DNA of 64,000 nucleotides from SSC4 sp964443225 (GTDB taxonomy: Bacteria > Chloroflexota > Anaerolineae > SSC4 > Amarolineaceae). Position numbers and translations under genes: made by a program. Shown here piece by piece: positions 61,550-64,000 of the stretch. The stretch spans positions 1 through 64,000 of the forward strand of contig CAYUCC010000015.1 of assembly GCA_964443225.1 (NCBI GenBank), read 5' to 3'. The notes below the pieces were generated by a model. That model made no database searches. It had not been told where the DNA came from and saw nothing but the letters and a program-made list of their open reading frames with translations. Position 1 is the stretch's first letter; each line of letters begins with the position of its first letter.

Positions 61550-63382
61550 ATGCTAAAAGATCATCGTTGTGGCGATATCCGCCTGGACCATGCCGGCCAG
61601 ATCGTGACCCTGGCCGGCTGGCTGCACCGCCGGCGCGATCACGGCGGCCTGGTATTCATTGACCTGCGTGACCGCAGCGGAATCGTTCAAATCACAGTCA
61701 ATGCCGAACTGTCGGCCGCAGCACATGCGGTGGCCAGCCAGGCGCGTGTCGAATACGTACTCCAGGTGCGCGGTCAGGTCGTGCCCCGCCCGGCCGACCT
61801 GCGTAACCCGCAGATGCCTACCGGTGACGTCGAAGTGATGGCCACCCACGTCGAGATTCTCAACACCGCCAAAACGCCGCCGTTCTACATCAACGAAGAC
61901 ACCCCGGTGGACGAGGTGGTACGTTTGAAGTACCGTTACCTCGACCTGCGCCGCGCCGCACTGCAGCGCAACATCATCCTGAGCGACCGCGTCGTGCGCA
62001 CGATTCGGCGATTTCTGCACGACCGCGATTTCATCGAGATCGAGACCCCGATCCTGCTGAAAAGCACACCGGAAGGGGCACGCGATTATGTCGTACCCAG
62101 CCGCGTGCATCCGGGCAAGTTCTATGCGCTGCCCCAGTCACCACAGCAGCTGAAACAGCTCCTGATGGTGGCCGGCTTCGAGCGCTACTTTCAGATTGCG
62201 CGCTGCTTCCGTGACGAGGACCTGCGGGCTGACCGCCAGCCGGAATTCACCCAGTTGGACCTCGAAATGTCGTTCGTCGAGCGCGACGACGTCATGGGGC
62301 TGATCGAGTCACTGCTCATTCACCTGGTGGGTGAGATCTCGCAGCCCGGTGAAGCCACCGTTGCGGGCAAACGGTTCCAGCAGGTGCCGTTCCCGCGGTT
62401 GACTTATGACGAAGCCATGGCCCGCTTCGGCAACGACCGCCCCGACCTGCGGTTTGGCCTGGAGCTGGTCGATCTGAGCGATCTGTTTGTCCAGACCGAC
62501 TTCACTGTCTTTCGTAATGCTGTCACCAGTGGGGGGCAGATCAAAGCCCTGTGTGCGCCCGGCTGCGCCGGTTATTCGCGCAAGCAGATCGACGAGCTCA
62601 CCGAGATGGCGAAACGTTATGGCGCCGCCGGGTTGGCCTGGGCGGCGATTCCTGAAACGGCGGATCAGGCACCATCGGTGTCTGCGGTGCGCTCTTCGTT
62701 TGCCAAATTCCTGTCTGAACCCGAATGGCGGGGTGTCACCGAGCGTACGGGTGCCGGGCCGGGTGACCTGCTGCTGGTGGTTGCGGCCGCGCCGGCGGTC
62801 GTTGCCCAGACCCTGAGCAACCTGCGCCTGGAGTTGGGACGCCGCCTCGGACTGCTGGACGATGATGTCTACGCGTTTTGTTGGGTGACCGACTTTCCGC
62901 TCCTGGAGTTCAACGACGAAGCGCAGCGCTGGACGGCGGTGCATCATCCATTTACGTCGGCCCATGATGAAGACTGGGAGCGGCTGGAAACGGACCCCGC
63001 TGCGGTGCGTGCCAAAGCGTACGACGTCATTCTCAACGGCTGGGAAATCGGCGGCGGATCGATCCGTATCCACCAGCGTGACCTGCAGAACCGGCTGTTC
63101 CACCGGTTGGGGATCGATGAAGAGACCCAACAATCCCAATTTGGCCAGCTGCTCGATGCCTTCGAATACGGTGCACCGCCGCACGGCGGCATCGCGCTGG
63201 GCATGGCACGCCTGGTGGCACTGTTCGCCGGCGCCGGCAACATTCGCGAAGTCATCGCCTTCCCCAAAACCGCCACCGGCAGCGACCTGCTGTTTGGCGC
63301 CCCGTCGACCATCACCGATGCCCAGCTGCGTGAGCTGAGTTTGGGAGTACGGAGGGAGTACGGTGTAGGGAGTACGGAGTAG
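61550..63382 (+). CDS. aspS: Aspartate-tRNA ligase
   Basis: A 610-residue bacterial-type AspRS. The N-terminal OB fold has VTLAGWLHRRRDHGGLVFIDLRD. Motif 1 lies in FLHDRDFIEIETPILLKSTPEGARDY, motif 2 is CFRDEDLRADRQPEFTQLDLE, a GAD insertion domain spans ~290-420, and motif 3 is GGIALGMARLVALFAGAGNIREVIAFP. It charges tRNA-Asp. GGAG is 8 nt before the ATG. After the conserved SDLLFGAPS segment the C-terminus reads VRREYGVGSTE, encoded by the adjacent GGAGTAC microsatellite, so the native end seems to have been overwritten. Asp versus Asp/Asn specificity is not determined. Confidence 0.97.
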   Translation: MLKDHRCGDIRLDHAGQIVTLAGWLHRRRDHGGLVFIDLRDRSGIVQITVNAELSAAAHAVASQARVEYVLQVRGQVVPRPADLRNPQMPTGDVEVMATHVEILNTAKTPPFYINEDTPVDEVVRLKYRYLDLRRAALQRNIILSDRVVRTIRRFLHDRDFIEIETPILLKSTPEGARDYVVPSRVHPGKFYALPQSPQQLKQLLMVAGFERYFQIARCFRDEDLRADRQPEFTQLDLEMSFVERDDVMGLIESLLIHLVGEISQPGEATVAGKRFQQVPFPRLTYDEAMARFGNDRPDLRFGLELVDLSDLFVQTDFTVFRNAVTSGGQIKALCAPGCAGYSRKQIDELTEMAKRYGAAGLAWAAIPETADQAPSVSAVRSSFAKFLSEPEWRGVTERTGAGPGDLLLVVAAAPAVVAQTLSNLRLELGRRLGLLDDDVYAFCWVTDFPLLEFNDEAQRWTAVHHPFTSAHDEDWERLETDPAAVRAKAYDVILNGWEIGGGSIRIHQRDLQNRLFHRLGIDEETQQSQFGQLLDAFEYGAPPHGGIALGMARLVALFAGAGNIREVIAFPKTATGSDLLFGAPSTITDAQLRELSLGVRREYGVGSTE

Positions 63383-63417
63383 GGGGTGGAGTAAGGAGTA
63401 CAGAACTCCCCTACTCC
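63339..63417. repeat. GGAGTAC/GGGAGTA microsatellite overlapping the aspS 3' end
   Basis: About eight units begin within the last codons of aspS, provide its TAG stop, and end with the complementary ACTCCCCTACTCCC that can fold back on them. Confidence 0.88.
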
Positions 63418-63429
63418 CAAATAATCAAT

Positions 63430-63458
63430 TTGCACGATTCTCAACTCTATGCTAACAT
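63430..63458 (+). promoter_or_regulatory. Promoter of the 6S RNA gene
   Basis: TTGCAC (63430-63435), 17 nt, TAACAT (63453-63458). The predicted start near 63465 matches the 5' end of the folded RNA. Confidence 0.65.
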
Positions 63459-63464
63459 ACCACC

Positions 63465-63650
63465 ACAGTACCCTGCCGTGCCCGTGATGTCATCATAGCG
63501 CTCTGAGCCAACACCTGAATCACGGGGATCGGACGTTCTGGAAGTGAGGCGGTAGCCCTCGGTCGGTAAGGCCAAGCTTCTGGACAGGTCCCCACCTGCG
63601 AAAGCAGGTTCAGGGCTCCTTGACACACGGCATAGCGGGGGCTCCGTTAT
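63465..63650 (+). ncRNA. ssrS: 6S RNA (probable)
   Basis: A non-coding stretch between aspS and the MBL gene, with its own promoter and terminator. Its ends pair (GCCGTG near 63475 with CACGGC near 63627). The 3' half carries the pattern GGTAAGGCC, GGTCCCCACCTGCGAAAG, GCAGGTTCAGGGCTCC and CACGGCATAGCGGGG, which matches 3' halves of Gram-positive-type 6S RNAs as I recall them. The 5' half with CTGAGCCAAC would form the other side of the central bubble. 6S RNA binds the housekeeping RNA polymerase and mimics an open promoter. Ends are approximate; a different structured RNA cannot be excluded. Confidence 0.7.
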
Positions 63651-63669
63651 CATCCGTTTCATTATCGTG

Positions 63670-63700
63670 ACCATCGCCCAAAACGCGATGGTCTTTTTTT
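63670..63700 (+). terminator. Rho-independent terminator of the 6S RNA gene
   Basis: ACCATCGC (63670-63677) pairs with GCGATGGT (63685-63692), 7-nt loop, then a run of seven T. Confidence 0.92.
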
Positions 63701-63706
63701 GCGCGC

Positions 63707-63735
63707 TTGACATGAAGCGGGCTTTGTGTTATTCT
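63707..63735 (+). promoter_or_regulatory. Promoter of the MBL-fold hydrolase gene
   Basis: Perfect TTGACA (63707-63712), 17 nt, TATTCT (63730-63735), directly after the 6S terminator. Confidence 0.8.
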
Positions 63736-63775
63736 CGGTGCTTGAAACGACCCTCATAGAACTGGTTGGCCAGGT

Positions 63776-64000
63776 ATGCAGCGAGAACGTGTTGCTGACA
63801 GTATTTGGGTATTTACAAGTGGGTTGTATGCACAGGTAACCGCCGGTGTGGTCTTTACCAGCGAAGGCGCGGTAGTGATCGACACGCTGCCGTTCCCTGG
63901 CGAGGCTCGCGAGTTACGCGACTTTGCGCGCGCCCGCGCCCAGTCGTGTGGTGGCATCCGGTACGTGATCCTGACCCATTCACACGCCGATCACATCTAC
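63776..64000 (+). CDS. MBL-fold metallo-hydrolase, 3' truncated by the window
   Basis: 75 residues from ATG 63776 to the window edge. The start resembles metallo-beta-lactamase-fold proteins: VFTSGLYAQVTAGVVFTSEG, AVVIDTLPFPGEARELRDF (the D of the second strand) and YVILTHSHADHIY, which contains the HxHxDH zinc motif. Members hydrolyse esters, thioesters or phosphodiesters; the part that would define the subfamily is missing. Confidence 0.92.
   Translation, partial: MQRERVADSIWVFTSGLYAQVTAGVVFTSEGAVVIDTLPFPGEARELRDFARARAQSCGGIRYVILTHSHADHIY

Overview
The window is GC-rich, densely coded DNA from a bacterial chromosome contig (100 N at 3571-3670 mark a scaffold gap). Gene content points to the phylum Chloroflexota, probably Anaerolineae/Caldilineae-like: multi-spanning GT39/DUF2723 proteins with C-terminal beta-sandwich modules, lipoproteins with Pro/Thr stalks and SH3 domains, an LVIVD propeller ending in a short LYYLPFAPK tail, FAS1 lipoproteins, a Uma2 protein, a BchE-like radical SAM protein and a PDZ-bearing histidine kinase. 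This assignment is inference from gene content; the window has no rRNA or tRNA gene to confirm it.

Layout. 1-17 kb: end of a glycosyltransferase gene, a histidine phosphatase, a secreted propeller, a minisatellite around the gap, a GT39-like protein, three paralogous SH3 lipoproteins, rplI, a DUF2723 protein, small proteins and a B12/radical SAM enzyme. 17-22 kb: patatin, then a metal-uptake operon (cbiMN-cbiQ-cbiO-fur). 22-28 kb: a five-gene surface operon (TPR protein, two paralogous exported proteins sharing a PPTAGG + membrane-helix tail, two M1 metallopeptidase lipoproteins) divergent from a sortase. 28-30 kb: tungstate-binding TupA and a GntR/PBP-like regulator. 30-34 kb: a response regulator, an 83-residue peptide and a ComP-like kinase, transcribed in that order. 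34-41 kb: phosphodiesterase family protein, DUF1385, malate dehydrogenase, Uma2, an SDR and a triple-FAS1 lipoprotein. 41.5-47.3 kb: his operon (hisZ-hisG-hisD-GNAT-hisC-hisB) behind a His-rich leader peptide and attenuator. 47.4-52 kb: lipoprotein, D,D-carboxypeptidase, rluB-like, cmk, plsC. 52.3-56.2 kb: glmS behind a glmS-ribozyme-like leader, a glycosyltransferase and a VanZ protein. 56.2-61.2 kb: scpA and a 1391-residue three-amidase-domain protein. 61.4-64 kb: aspS, a probable 6S RNA with promoter and terminator, and the start of an MBL-fold hydrolase.

The strongest candidate for something undescribed is the module at 30.5-34.3 kb. The kinase resembles Bacillus ComP along its length, the peptide between kinase and regulator has a ComX-like N-terminal pattern and a Trp pair near its C-terminus, and a nested hairpin precedes it. 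This looks like a peptide quorum-sensing system outside Firmicutes, although no ComQ is visible here. Other regulatory RNA signals are the his attenuator, the glmS ribozyme and 6S RNA.

Intergenic DNA carries three families of short G-rich or GATTTTGGA-type tandem repeats, resembling those of filamentous cyanobacteria. In four unrelated genes the repeat reaches into the 3' coding end, three times supplying the stop codon. There is also a palindromic MITE-like element (one full and one half copy). Most promoters I could place are classical -35/-10 pairs spaced 16-18 nt.
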